From the NCBI GenBank assembly GCA_900546175.1, contig URBX01000007.1, positions 20,097-84,096 of the forward strand: a DNA stretch of 64,000 bases, given 5' to 3'. The notes beneath the pieces are model-generated. The model did no database searches. It worked only from the letters and a program-made list of their open reading frames with translations, and was not told the origin of the DNA. Every line of letters starts with the position of its first letter. Within the stretch, counting starts at the first letter, position 1. Shown here one piece after another: positions 35,558-44,613 of the stretch. The position numbers and the translations under genes were made by a program. Origin of the DNA: an uncultured Eggerthella sp. (GTDB taxonomy: Bacteria > Actinomycetota > Coriobacteriia > Coriobacteriales > Eggerthellaceae).

Positions 35558-38413
35558 ATGATTTCTACACTTACGAAACTCGCTCAGAAAAAACCGGAAG
35601 CTCCTTTCTTTTATGCTCAGCTTGACTCGGGCTCTTCTATTTATTCATATGGAAAAACTCAGTTCGTGAGTGCCTCTCTTGCTCAGCAGCTAGTAAAGAA
35701 AAATTTAGTGAAAGACGGCTATCTTGCCTGCAATATGTTTAATGGTCCTGAATTTGTCTTCTTGGTTCTTGCAGCTGCCTATGCAGGAATTACGCTTTCG
35801 GTTCTGAATCCTCGTTTGTCTGATGAAGAACGCACGTTACGCAAAGTGGAGCTTGAAAATGCCTGCTCGGAAAAGGATATTCCTGTATTAGAAGAAAACG
35901 ACATTAGACGTCTTATTCTTGAGGGTACAGGGCTAAGCTTACGTGACTTGGCATCTTACCAAGGACCTCTTCCAAGCTCGGCTTATCTCAATAGTTTAGA
36001 TTTTGCGCGCAAGTGTATTGATGAAGGACGTGTGGGCAATGGCGGCATAATCATGTTCACTTCGGGAAGTTCAGGTACACCAAAAGCAACAAAGCTTCCA
36101 TGGAAGAGCATTATTTCTGCAGCTAAAGCAGCTAACGAAACACTCAATACCGTTCGAAAAGTGGTTTGGCAGCTGGTTTTACCTATGTGCCATATTGGGG
36201 GCCTACAAATTATGGTGCGCTCTCTCTTAAACGAGAATCCTTTCATTTTGTACTCTCGCTATCAACCTATGCGCATATTAAATGACGCTCTGAGCTATAA
36301 AGTAACTCACATTTCAGTAGTGGATAAAATCCTGCAGGATTTACTTGAAAACGACCGTGACAAAATCATCAGTCAGTACAAGTGCATTCTTTTGGGAGGT
36401 GCTGGCCTTAATCAAAAAACGCTTCAAAGCGCCCTTCGCGCAAAAGCGAAAGTGTATGCAAGTTACGGCATGACGGAAACTTCAAGCATGATTGCATGCG
36501 CAAAGGTTGGAAGAGGTTTTGATGGTGGACTTGAAGTGCTCCCTGGTTATTCCGTTCGTGTTTTCCAGCCTGATAAGGAAGGGGTAGGCCAGCTTCAGGT
36601 AAAAGGCCCTGGCATTTTTGAAGGCTACCTTAACGCTCGAACGCCTCAATCGCTTGATGGCTTCTTTGTAACAGGAGATCGTGCTTCGCTTGATAAAGCG
36701 GGACGAATTCATATGCACGAGCGTGTTGAGGACCTCATTATTTCCGGAGGAGAAAACATCTATCCTGCAGAGATTCGAAAAGTGCTTTTAGGCATCCCTG
36801 GTGTTAAAGATGCTTATGTATTTGGTACTCCCGATGAGACGTGGGGATATAGACCCGTTGCATTTGTTGAGGCAGATTTTTCTGCTGAAGCAATTGCAAA
36901 AGACTACGAGCAAGATGGTCTTGATTTCGAAAAGATTGGCATAAAGCCTGCGAACTGTGCGCAGGAATTCGCGCGTCATATTCACGAGTTTTTGACGGGT
37001 CGCATGTCAAAGCTTCATCATCCAAAACACGTGTTTGTGTTGAAAGAATTCCCTAGGACTGGCGTTGGTAAGGTTGATGCGCAGGTTCTTAAGCGCTTGT
37101 ATGATTTGCGCATTGACATTAAAGAAGTGTCGGCCACCATGGTCAAGCAGCCGTTTGCTCAGCCAATTAAAACGGCAAAAGCTACTATTGAGCAACGAAC
37201 AAGTTTCTTTGTTGAAGTGAAGGACTGGGCTGGAAGAACAGGCGTTGCTGAGTGCGTTTCTTTTGATTCTGATTGGTATCTGCCTGAGGTAATCCAGGAA
37301 GACTACGAGATTGTGAAACGGAAGATTGCTAAGGTAATTACGCACGAGCGCTATATGCACCCATCGGAGGTTGCACGTTCTTTAAACTGTTTTCCGCTTC
37401 TTGATAATTATCCTATGGCTAAGGCAGCCGTTGAGCCTGCTATTTGGGACCTGTATGGCAAAATCACGGGCAAACCGCTGAGTGTTTTGATTAACGAAAA
37501 ACCAGTTATCAGTACTCTTATTGCTGAGACCAGTAATGCTCAATCGGACGACATGATGCAGGTAGTTGGTTTAGCAAAACACTTAGAGGACACTCAAGTT
37601 CAATCTGCACCGCAAGCGCCAAAAGCAGGTAGGTCAACCAATGAGTTACTCCCAAAGAAAGTTCCAGGTGGCGTGGTAATTGGTATTAAGTCTACCGAAG
37701 AGACGCTTGAGGCAGTTCGCAGGGCAGTAGATTCGGGATATAGCCGTGTGAAAATAAAAATCTCTCCTGATTCTTGCATAGAGAAAGTGCGTAAGGTGCG
37801 TCAGGAGTTTCCTTTATTAACCATTATGCTTGACGCTAACCAAAGCTTTACCGAAAACGATGCGGCGCTTCTCAAAGAATTCGACTCTTTGAATATTGCT
37901 TGCATTGAAGAGCCTCTTAATCCGCAGGTTATTCCTTATAAAGCATCCGAGGATATTTTTGCACGGCTCTCAAGCCTTCAGCGAGCGCTAAAGACTCCTA
38001 TTGCACTTGATGAGTCTATTGCTACTATTGCTGATCTTGATAGGGCAACCAGATATACCAATTTGTCGTGCTATGTTTTAAAGATTGCAAAATTCGGAGG
38101 AATTCAACCAGCGCTCTCGTTCTATAAATGGGCTCTTGCTCACGGAAAAACTATTTGGATGGGCGGCATGTACGACACGGGCATTTCGAAGCGTATGCAT
38201 GCTGCTTTCGAAACGTTGCCAGGTATTGATTTGCCAGGAGATATTTCTGAAGCAACTTTGTATTTTAAGGAAGATTGCGCCAAACCGGCTCTTTTGGTTG
38301 AACAAGGCGAAATTGTGCTAAGCCAGCCCGGTTTTGAAGCTGGTTTGGGTTGCCAATTGAATAAGGAATATGTTGATTTATTTACGATAGATTCATTTAC
38401 GTTGGTAGGGTAA
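35558..38413 (+). CDS. menE-menC: fused O-succinylbenzoate-CoA ligase / O-succinylbenzoate synthase
   Basis: This 951-residue two-domain protein covers two steps of menaquinone synthesis. Residues 1-530 are an AMP-binding ligase (MenE): phosphate loop TSGSSGTPKATK near 170, YGMTETSSM near 303, TGDRASLDKAGRIHMHERVEDLIISGG and the C-terminal lysine in RTGVGKVDAQ. Residues 560-945 are an enolase-superfamily synthase (MenC): RVKIKIS near 730, metal ligands in LDANQSF, IEEPL and ALDESI, and the second lysine in LKIAKFGG near 841. In the pathway MenC acts before MenE, so the order of domains is reversed. One chain could pass O-succinylbenzoate directly between sites; that is inference. Confidence 0.93.
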   Translation: MISTLTKLAQKKPEAPFFYAQLDSGSSIYSYGKTQFVSASLAQQLVKKNLVKDGYLACNMFNGPEFVFLVLAAAYAGITLSVLNPRLSDEERTLRKVELENACSEKDIPVLEENDIRRLILEGTGLSLRDLASYQGPLPSSAYLNSLDFARKCIDEGRVGNGGIIMFTSGSSGTPKATKLPWKSIISAAKAANETLNTVRKVVWQLVLPMCHIGGLQIMVRSLLNENPFILYSRYQPMRILNDALSYKVTHISVVDKILQDLLENDRDKIISQYKCILLGGAGLNQKTLQSALRAKAKVYASYGMTETSSMIACAKVGRGFDGGLEVLPGYSVRVFQPDKEGVGQLQVKGPGIFEGYLNARTPQSLDGFFVTGDRASLDKAGRIHMHERVEDLIISGGENIYPAEIRKVLLGIPGVKDAYVFGTPDETWGYRPVAFVEADFSAEAIAKDYEQDGLDFEKIGIKPANCAQEFARHIHEFLTGRMSKLHHPKHVFVLKEFPRTGVGKVDAQVLKRLYDLRIDIKEVSATMVKQPFAQPIKTAKATIEQRTSFFVEVKDWAGRTGVAECVSFDSDWYLPEVIQEDYEIVKRKIAKVITHERYMHPSEVARSLNCFPLLDNYPMAKAAVEPAIWDLYGKITGKPLSVLINEKPVISTLIAETSNAQSDDMMQVVGLAKHLEDTQVQSAPQAPKAGRSTNELLPKKVPGGVVIGIKSTEETLEAVRRAVDSGYSRVKIKISPDSCIEKVRKVRQEFPLLTIMLDANQSFTENDAALLKEFDSLNIACIEEPLNPQVIPYKASEDIFARLSSLQRALKTPIALDESIATIADLDRATRYTNLSCYVLKIAKFGGIQPALSFYKWALAHGKTIWMGGMYDTGISKRMHAAFETLPGIDLPGDISEATLYFKEDCAKPALLVEQGEIVLSQPGFEAGLGCQLNKEYVDLFTIDSFTLVG

Positions 38414-38429
38414 AGAGAAAGGAGAAGGA

Positions 38430-39626
38430 GTGAGAAAGAAATTCCTGTGCCTTTTTGCAGCGTTTGCTTTAGTGCTTGTACTGCCAATGAGTGCGTTTGC
38501 TGCAAGTTCGGCCTTTGACGAAAAAGGGGCGTCGGGCTCCTCGGATAGCTTTGTGGCGGTAGACGACTTTACCGGCAATTCGTTCTTTATCGAGCACACT
38601 GCTTCTAACGTTTCTGCAGAGTCAGATTTTTATTGGGTTGGTTCAAGTCTTGCCGCAACAAATTTGAAAGTTGGCACGTCAGGAAATGGTAGTTTGATTG
38701 CTGCGGGTTCTTCGCTCGACTTTTCTAACTGTCAGGTAGCAGACAGCGTTCGAGTAGCGGGTTCAGTGCTTTCATTCGATAACGTAACTGCAGGTAATAA
38801 TTTTACCGTAGCAGGTAGCGATCTTTCGTTTGGTAAGGGTACTTCTGGCAATGGTTTGTACGTAGCGGGTTCTTCGGTTTCGCTTCAAGGTACTTATAAC
38901 GGCGTAGTAGTTGCCGCGGGTGCTATTACCGTTGACAACCTTGTCTGCAGTGGCAATGTTTCCTTGTCGGGTGAAACTATTACCATTGGTTCAAACGTAT
39001 CTATTGCAGGCACTTTAGAAGTTCCAGAAGCTTCAAAGGTTGAAATTGCTGAAGGAGCAACTATTGCCAATATCGTAAAAACCGAGGAGAGCGATGTTGA
39101 GGTAAGTGCAAGTCCTACTCCTTCCATTAGCATTCTTCAGATTGCGTTTTCTTGCATTGCTCATATTTTAATGGTGGGCTTGTTTTTCTGGCTTATGCGT
39201 GAGCGTCTTGACAAGATGGCGAAAACAACCTCGGCAAGTTGGGGAAAAACCATTTTGATTGGTTTGGCAACCTTCTTCTTACTGCCGCTTGTTTTGATTA
39301 TTGCTTGCTTCCCGCTTGTTACTATTCCAATTGTGTTCTTGATTTCTGCTGCAATGATGCTTATTTGGCTTTGCGCAATTCCACTTGCGGGTGCTGCACT
39401 GGGAAAGATTTTCTTTAAGAATATGAAGCCTCTTTACTCAGGCATTCTTTTGACTGTTATTTTCACCGTTCTTGCTTGTTTGCCATACATGACCATTGCA
39501 GTTAATTTCGTATGCACCGTTGTAACAGCAGGTTATATTGCTCAAGCACTCAATGATTTACGTAAGAGGAGAAAAGCTGAAAAGATTCAGAGCATAATGC
39601 CTGTTCAGAATAATAGCGAAGCGTAA
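38430..39626 (+). CDS. exported solenoid (bactofilin-like) protein with C-terminal membrane domain
   Basis: The 398-residue protein has a signal peptide (FLCLFAAFALVLVLPMSAFA), then about 150 residues of short repeats alternating AGSS/AGSV/AGSD (LIAAGSSLDFSN, RVAGSVLSFDN, TVAGSDLSFGK, YVAGSSVSLQG). These suggest a right-handed beta-helix of the bactofilin or polymer-forming type, placed outside the cell. The C-terminal 180 residues have four hydrophobic helices and a basic tail. The GTG start is set by AAAGGAGAAGGA. The function is not known; it is the last gene of its unit. Confidence 0.72.
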   Translation: MRKKFLCLFAAFALVLVLPMSAFAASSAFDEKGASGSSDSFVAVDDFTGNSFFIEHTASNVSAESDFYWVGSSLAATNLKVGTSGNGSLIAAGSSLDFSNCQVADSVRVAGSVLSFDNVTAGNNFTVAGSDLSFGKGTSGNGLYVAGSSVSLQGTYNGVVVAAGAITVDNLVCSGNVSLSGETITIGSNVSIAGTLEVPEASKVEIAEGATIANIVKTEESDVEVSASPTPSISILQIAFSCIAHILMVGLFFWLMRERLDKMAKTTSASWGKTILIGLATFFLLPLVLIIACFPLVTIPIVFLISAAMMLIWLCAIPLAGAALGKIFFKNMKPLYSGILLTVIFTVLACLPYMTIAVNFVCTVVTAGYIAQALNDLRKRRKAEKIQSIMPVQNNSEA

Positions 39627-39728
39627 AACAGAAAAGGCGTTAAAGAACTCCTCTTTGTATGCACGCTGGAGTATTAGACGTATATGATGAAAGAAAAAAG
39701 AGCTCATAAGGAGTTCGTAGAAGTTCTC

Positions 39729-39762
39729 AAAGAGTCCTCTTGTTCAAGGGGGCTCTTTTTGT
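39729..39762 (+). terminator. intrinsic terminator after the solenoid protein gene
   Basis: AAAGAGTCCTCTTG pairs with CAAGGGGGCTCTTT through 14 bp with two G-T pairs and a TT loop, followed by TTTG. Confidence 0.85.
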
Positions 39763-39879
39763 TTGCGGCCCGACTAATTATGTAAAGCTTATAGCGCGGT
39801 ATAACGAAATTTCAAAAGAGACTCGCTATTTCGCTATCTCTGCTTTGTCAAATAAGCTACTTTTCCTGCAAGCATGTTT

Positions 39880-39908
39880 TTGACAGATTAATTCCGTTCG
39901 TCTAAAAA
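39880..39908 (+). promoter_or_regulatory. possible promoter of the tetR-type gene
   Basis: TTGACA (39880-39885), a 17-bp spacer and TAAAAA (39903-39908) form a reasonable sigma-70 promoter within the 335-bp gap (39763-40097) that otherwise shows no feature. Confidence 0.35.
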
Positions 39909-40097
39909 TACGACTCGTTTAATCAAATGAAACAGATTGTTTGTTTTTTTCCAAGAAAATAATCGGCATCATTAATGCAAAATATTACTTTGTTTTATCC
40001 GGGGAATGACGTAGATAAGCCACTTTGACTTTTTGAGGGAAGTTAGAAAGAACAGGGGGACGGCCTAAGGCTACGTAGAAATAGGAAGTAATTCAAT

Positions 40098-40757
40098 ATG
40101 AATGAAGAGAAAGGACTCTATCCTTCTTGTGACGAGCCGACTGCTGAAAATGACTATTCCTTTACATGGGAAGAGTTAAAACGCTGGGACTCACGTAACG
40201 GAGGAATTAGACGTGCAAAATGGCATATTGTCAGTGCTCTTGTTGACATGATTGAAGAGGGAGAAAGTCTTGAAAAAATCTCTATTAAAGAGATTTCTAA
40301 AGCTGCAGGCATTTCCCGCCAGACTTTCTATAATCATTTTTTGGATAAATATGACGCGATCAATTGGCTCCGCGCACGTATTGATGAGTACACGGTTGAC
40401 CGCATTGGCGTTAATCTTACTTGGGAGCAGGCCACTAAAAACCGTTTGGAAATAATGAAACATGCTCCAAAATTCTTTACCGAAGTTTTCCGTACCGAAG
40501 AGTTTTATGAATATGCCACCAATGAGGCTGAAATTGTCCATCGGTATTATGAGCAAAACCTTCGTCGTTTAACAGGAAAAGAACTGAACGAAACCGAACA
40601 GTACTTATTGAAGTTGTATGTAGAAGGCTCGGTGCGTACCACTGCTTCCTGGCTTAAAAACGATCAGGGTAAGTCTCCTTCATTTATTGTGGGTGTTCTT
40701 GGCCAGGCTTTGCCCGATTTCGTTAAGAAGGCCTACTTCGGCTTTTATAACCAATAA
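40098..40757 (+). CDS. TetR/AcrR-family transcription regulator
   Basis: In this 219-residue protein a helix-turn-helix of TetR type starts at about residue 38: AKWHIVSALVDMIEEGESLEKISIKEISKAAGISRQTFYNHFLDKYDAI spans helices 1-3 and the start of helix 4. The C-terminal all-helical part would bind ligand. The downstream MFS gene and the inverted repeats between them make it the likely local regulator of that carrier. Confidence 0.88.
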   Translation: MNEEKGLYPSCDEPTAENDYSFTWEELKRWDSRNGGIRRAKWHIVSALVDMIEEGESLEKISIKEISKAAGISRQTFYNHFLDKYDAINWLRARIDEYTVDRIGVNLTWEQATKNRLEIMKHAPKFFTEVFRTEEFYEYATNEAEIVHRYYEQNLRRLTGKELNETEQYLLKLYVEGSVRTTASWLKNDQGKSPSFIVGVLGQALPDFVKKAYFGFYNQ

Positions 40758-40805
40758 TAGTTTGGTTAATCAACTAACTTATCTACCTATATTTATCTGA
40801 TTGAG

Positions 40806-40834
40806 GTCCCAAGAGAATGAGATTTTCTTGGGAC
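40806..40834 (+). terminator. probable terminator after the tetR-type gene
   Basis: GTCCCAAGA (40806-40814) and TCTTGGGAC (40826-40834) form a perfect 9-bp stem, followed by ATTATTATG, a weak T-rich run. Confidence 0.5.
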
Positions 40835-40946
40835 ATTATTATGCAATTGTCCCAAAGAACAAGCATTTTCCTTTTTTCCTATAGGAAATAACTATATGAA
40901 AAAACTTGACGGCGAACGGCAAATCAGGGTGAACTAGTTCAAAACT

Positions 40947-40972
40947 GTTTACAATTAGCTGAAATTGTAAAC
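40947..40972. promoter_or_regulatory. perfect inverted repeat, candidate TetR-type operator
   Basis: GTTTACAATT-AGCTGA-AATTGTAAAC: 10-bp arms with a 6-nt centre, between the regulator gene and the MFS gene. Size and symmetry suit a TetR-family operator. Confidence 0.5.
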
Positions 40973-40986
40973 GAATCCACCCGTTT

Positions 40987-41017
40987 TTTTTGACAGTGGG
41001 GAAAAACCTGTCAAAAA
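40987..41017. promoter_or_regulatory. second inverted repeat overlapping a TTGACA element
   Basis: TTTTTGACAG (40987-40996) and CTGTCAAAAA (41008-41017) are perfect 10-bp arms with an 11-nt centre. The left arm contains TTGACA, a consensus -35 box, so a protein bound here could block the promoter. Confidence 0.45.
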
Positions 41018-41220
41018 GTCACTAAAAGGCACAAATCAACCTCTAATACAATGGTCAGTTCAATAAAACTAGACCGTTATCGGCAATCCCTATTTATTTG
41101 ACAATCCTTACTGGCAAGTTTGCCTCGCATTGTGCGTGGATTTTCTTATCCCCCCCAAGGAAACTGTAATCCTGCGCAATAGCGGAGGGGACTTTGGTTT
41201 GTTGTTGGTTTGGATGCAAA

Positions 41221-41267
41221 GAATTTTCTTTCAATTTCTTGCTCGGTGTGAGATTGAAAGAAAATTC
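41221..41267 (+). promoter_or_regulatory. 15-bp perfect hairpin in the leader of the MFS gene
   Basis: GAATTTTCTTTCAAT (41221-41235) and ATTGAAAGAAAATTC (41253-41267) have 17 nt between them, 34 bp before the ATG. No T tract follows. It may be an mRNA-stabilising structure or an operator. Confidence 0.5.
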
Positions 41268-41301
41268 GTTCGCACCCACGAAAAAATGAAAGGAGGGAAA
41301 C

Positions 41302-42612
41302 ATGGCTACTCAAAAAATGACCATCCGTCACTTTTTGATCCTGTTGACCTGTATCACTTGTACTTTTGGTCCAGCTGCTATTACATTTAGTTGCCCAGGT
41401 CTTTGTTATCGCCCAGTAGCAAATTACCTTGGTTGTCAGGTCTCCGATGTTTCTTTCTACATGTCTCTTGTATACTTCGGCGAGGTTGTTTTTTCTGCAC
41501 CAGTAGGTGCTTTGCTCGAGAAGTATGACGTTCGTATTGTTTGCACCATTGCTGCTCTTTGCACCAGCTTGGGTATTGGCATGATGTCTACTTACACTCA
41601 GGTATGGCAGTGGTACATCTCCGGTATCTTCATGGGCTTCGGCGAAATCACCATGTTGTGGTTGATGGTTGCTGGTTTGCTCAATCGTTGGTTCAAGAAG
41701 AACCTTGGTTTGTGCTTAGGTATTTCGTACGCAATGACTGGTATTGGTGGTGCAGTATTTAATCTTATTGGCCAGTTCATCCTTGGTCCAAATCTTCTTT
41801 ACGAAGAGACCTGGCGTACTCTTTACTTGGTAGAAGGCGTTTGCGCATTCTGCTTGTCTGTACCATTCACCTTGTTCGCTCTTCGCTCTTATCCAGAAGA
41901 GGTAGGCTTGAAGGCTTATGGTGCTCCTTTGGGAGATGGCGAAGTAGAGCACGTTGATCACGAAAGTCTTCCTGGCTTGCCTGCAAACGTTGCTATTAAG
42001 AAATGGTACTTCTGGGTACTTGCTATTGCTGGCTGCGTATTTAACGTTGCAGGTATTTTCCCTCAGCACTTCACTACGTACTATCAGACCTTGGTTGCAT
42101 GTACCGCTGACGGTCAGACCATCCCTGAGTTGATGATTATGTCTGGTACTTTGGAAGCATGCTGCATGGCTGGTATGGCTGTTGGTAAGGTAACCATTGG
42201 TGCTATCGAATCTAAGTCCATTGTTGCTGCTTTGTCCTTCGGTTCTATCTGCGGTGTTGTCGGCATGCTTGGCGTATGGTTTGGTGGTTTCGATAAGTTC
42301 ATCCCAGTATTGTTCTTCGGTGGCTTTATCTATGGTATGTGCTACCCATTGGTTACTACCGTTCTTCCATTCATTACTAGAGTTCTGTTTGGAGACCGCG
42401 ACTACGACAAGATTTACTCATACATCCTTATCCCAGTAAACTTGGTAGGCGCATTTGCAGCATCCGGTTTGGCTCTCATTTACCAGAGTGTAGGTTGGGT
42501 ACCATTCTTTATCGTAGGTATCGCTGCTGCAGTAGCTTGCTGGATTATCGGTATGGTAGTTGTTAAGGCTGGCGGTAAAGACTACGACCATGAAAAGGTT
42601 TACGTAGGCTAA
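41302..42612 (+). CDS. MFS transporter (oxalate/formate antiporter-like)
   Basis: The 436-residue protein has about 12 membrane helices, the MFS loop PVGALLEKYDVRIVC near residue 68 (a variant of the GxLaDrxGrr motif) and a central cytosolic loop rich in acid residues (GEVEHVDHE). It resembles the OFA-type carriers that occur in large numbers in Eggerthella and relatives, often next to regulator genes. AAAGGAGG precedes the ATG. The substrate is not known; a small organic acid is plausible. It is controlled probably by the TetR-type protein encoded upstream. Confidence 0.85.
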   Translation: MATQKMTIRHFLILLTCITCTFGPAAITFSCPGLCYRPVANYLGCQVSDVSFYMSLVYFGEVVFSAPVGALLEKYDVRIVCTIAALCTSLGIGMMSTYTQVWQWYISGIFMGFGEITMLWLMVAGLLNRWFKKNLGLCLGISYAMTGIGGAVFNLIGQFILGPNLLYEETWRTLYLVEGVCAFCLSVPFTLFALRSYPEEVGLKAYGAPLGDGEVEHVDHESLPGLPANVAIKKWYFWVLAIAGCVFNVAGIFPQHFTTYYQTLVACTADGQTIPELMIMSGTLEACCMAGMAVGKVTIGAIESKSIVAALSFGSICGVVGMLGVWFGGFDKFIPVLFFGGFIYGMCYPLVTTVLPFITRVLFGDRDYDKIYSYILIPVNLVGAFAASGLALIYQSVGWVPFFIVGIAAAVACWIIGMVVVKAGGKDYDHEKVYVG

Positions 42613-42655
42613 TACCTATATCTATAGTTGCATTACTTAATAGATGCTGACGTTG

Positions 42656-42736
42656 GATAAAGGAGTACGCGTAGACTGCTCCTTTATCTGATAAAGCAAA
42701 AAGAAGACGACATCCCCGGTTCGTCTTCTTTTTTTT
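42656..42736 (+). terminator. double hairpin terminator after the MFS gene
   Basis: A first stem GATAAAGGAG/CTCCTTTATC (42656-42665 and 42679-42688) is followed by a strong terminator AAAAAGAAGACGA (42698-42710) / TCGTCTTCTTTTT (42721-42733) with a T run to 42737. Confidence 0.92.
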
Positions 42737-42753
42737 TGCAAAGAGAATTGGTT

Positions 42754-42836
42754 TTATAGGCAGCAAATTTCATGCGCTGCCTATAAGTCAATGGAGGAAT
42801 ACATAAACACGAAACGCAAGTGCGTGTCGTGTTTAT
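42754..42836. other. two inverted repeats in the convergent gap before degV
   Basis: TTATAGGCAGC (42754-42764) with GCTGCCTATAA (42776-42786), and ATAAACACGA (42803-42812) with TCGTGTTTAT (42827-42836), are both perfect. They lie downstream of both convergent genes and may end transcripts from degV, although T tracts are lacking. The rest of the gap to 42928 shows no gene. Confidence 0.4.
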
Positions 42837-42928
42837 TGCTTTGGCCGTGTTTTGCGGGTGACGGAAAATGTTTTTTATCTCGTGCTTTACGAGCGCTGCC
42901 TGAATTCCATCCGTCCTGTAGTAGTGGT

Positions 42929-43783
42929 TTACTTTTCGAAGAAACCCACACCAATTGCGCCAGGTCCAATATGGGTGCCAATTGTGCTTCCAATAGTACG
43001 AACAGGAAGTTCTTCAGCAGGAATGCCTTTATAGAGATGAGCGCTATCCTTGATATATTTCTGAAGGAGCGTATCGGATAAGCCGCTGTAGGCAAGTGAG
43101 AAAGGCATATCGAAATCAATGCCTGAGGACTTTTCAATTTCCTGAATCAAGAAGTTGTTGCCATTCTTTGATCCACGAGCCTTACCTAATAAGGAAATAA
43201 CCCCCTCTTGAAGAGCAATGACGGGCTTAATTGAAAGAAGCGTACCGGCAAGCGCTGCGGTTGCTGAAATGCGGCCACCTTTTTTCAAATATTCTAAAGT
43301 ATCCAGAAGCGCAACAACTCTTACCTTCTTTTTTGCTTCTTCGAGCATCGAAGCAATCTTGCTTACTTCGATGCCTTCATTGCGAAGACGTACCGCATAT
43401 TCAACAAGAATACGTTCGCCGAAAGTGGCGCTTAGAGTGTCTACGACATAAATAGGCTTGTCTGAGCGTTCTTGCTGAGCAATGCAGGCGCTTTGATAGC
43501 AACCTGAAAGCTTTGAAGAAAGAACTAAGCAAAGAACTTCGTTGCCTTTTTTAAGGGCTGCATCGAAGTACTCACCGTAAGTGTGAGGGGTAATTTGTGA
43601 AGTGGTTGGGAGTTCATCTGATTCAATCAAGCGCTCAAAAAACTGATTGTGAGAAATATCAACACCATCACGATAGCTTTTATCAGGGAAAATGGTAACA
43701 AGAGGAACAACTTCAATGCCAAGCGTTTTTGCTTCAGTTTGAAGGATGTCGCTTGCAGAGTCGGTAATAATAGTTAAAGCCAT
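42929..43783 (-). CDS. DegV family fatty-acid-binding protein
   Basis: The 284-residue protein has TIITDSASDI at the start, DGVDISHNQFFERL, TSQITPHTYGEYFD, LVLSSKLSGCYQSA and YLKKGGRISATAALAGTLLSIKPVI, all typical of DegV. Family members bind fatty acids and in some Firmicutes serve as FakB, presenting the acid to the kinase FakA. No fakA is near. It follows the MarR-type gene on the same strand by 12 bp, so the two are probably one unit. Confidence 0.92.
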   Translation of the reverse strand: MALTIITDSASDILQTEAKTLGIEVVPLVTIFPDKSYRDGVDISHNQFFERLIESDELPTTSQITPHTYGEYFDAALKKGNEVLCLVLSSKLSGCYQSACIAQQERSDKPIYVVDTLSATFGERILVEYAVRLRNEGIEVSKIASMLEEAKKKVRVVALLDTLEYLKKGGRISATAALAGTLLSIKPVIALQEGVISLLGKARGSKNGNNFLIQEIEKSSGIDFDMPFSLAYSGLSDTLLQKYIKDSAHLYKGIPAEELPVRTIGSTIGTHIGPGAIGVGFFEK

Positions 43784-43795
43784 GAAAAACTTCCT

Positions 43796-44227
43796 TTATG
43801 AGTCTAAATTGTTTGCAATGTGGAGAAGGGCCTTTCTGAAACTGGTTAAGGTTTCTTCGTCAAGGCCGCGGGTTGCCTTGTCAACAAAGGCGTCAATTAT
43901 GGGCATTATTTCTTTGCAGATTTCCTTACCCTCATTGGTAAGAGTGATGGTAGAACGATAGCCTACTGATCCGCTGCCGCCCGTTTTTTCAACGAGGTTT
44001 TTTTCTTCAAGTTCATGTACAGCACGAGAAATTGCTGCTTTGTCTTCAACGCAGCGAGCAGATAGTTCGGCCACGGTTAAGCCCTGAGGATTTTGATCAA
44101 GATGAGCTAAACAAGAAACATGGGCTCCTTTTAATCCAAAGGCAGCCATTTCTTGGTTCTTAATACGCTGATATGAACGCCTAATGCGTGAAAATTGCGT
44201 AGCGAAATATTCAAATCGGTAATTCAA
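43796..44227 (-). CDS. MarR-family transcription regulator
   Basis: The 143-residue winged-helix protein has GLTVAELSARCVEDKAAISRAVHELEEKNLVEKT as the DNA-binding helices and a wing with GYRSTITLTNEGKEI. The start is TTG at 44227, set by AAAGGA 7 bp upstream; a TTG 8 codons further up has no such site. It precedes degV on the same strand and may control itself and the region upstream, where two palindromes of MarR-operator size lie. Confidence 0.88.
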   Translation of the reverse strand: MNYRFEYFATQFSRIRRSYQRIKNQEMAAFGLKGAHVSCLAHLDQNPQGLTVAELSARCVEDKAAISRAVHELEEKNLVEKTGGSGSVGYRSTITLTNEGKEICKEIMPIIDAFVDKATRGLDEETLTSFRKALLHIANNLDS

Positions 44228-44457
44228 AAAAAATCCTTTCTTGATAGTCAAAAAAGCAAAGCAAGGTTAGGCTCAGAGAAAAGGCTTGCTTTAGTCTGTA
44301 TTTGCCTAACCTAGGGGGCTAACTTTTCCCAAGGGCGTTAGCTTTTCCCAACGGCGAGCGTTCCTAAAAGGACCACTTTCCCTAAAAAAGCAAATTTTCT
44401 CAAAAGATTAAACTTTCCTTGAGCATTGTTGTTCCCTCGGGGTTACCCTGTCCCAAA

Positions 44458-44504
44458 ATGTTGAGACATCAACATCTTAGGGATAAATGTTGAGTTGTCA
44501 ACAA
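44458..44504. promoter_or_regulatory. two similar palindromes, candidate MarR-type operators
   Basis: ATGTTGA-GACA-TCAACAT (44458-44475) and ATGTTGA-GTTG-TCAACAA (44487-44504) share the half-site TGTTGA with 4-nt centres, 29 bp apart centre to centre. They stand about 230-280 bp upstream of the divergent marR gene and just before a small open frame. Confidence 0.55.
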
Positions 44505-44517
44505 GCGTGGAGAATTT

Positions 44518-44613
44518 ATGAAGCGCGCTGCTGCGTGCTGCGCGCCGTTTACTTGCCATTCGCTACTCACGTCTGCTCCTTGCTGCGGGTGCGCCATTCG
44601 CTGTTTGTGTTAG
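44518..44613 (+). CDS. possible cysteine-rich 31-residue peptide
   Basis: A short frame begins at ATG 44518 behind GTGGAG (44507-44512) and just after the twin palindromes. The peptide has eight cysteines in 31 residues: MKRAAACCAPFTCH, then PCCGCAIRCLC at the end. It looks like no family I know. The DNA has loose internal repetition (GCCATTCGCT twice), so it could be a chance frame in a repeat-rich gap. The remaining gap 44614-44756 shows no gene. Confidence 0.28.
   Translation: MKRAAACCAPFTCHSLLTSAPCCGCAIRCLC

Noticed and set aside
41130..41390. 86-codon frame upstream of and overlapping the MFS gene
   Set aside because: It covers the perfect 15-bp hairpin and overlaps a clear gene in another frame.
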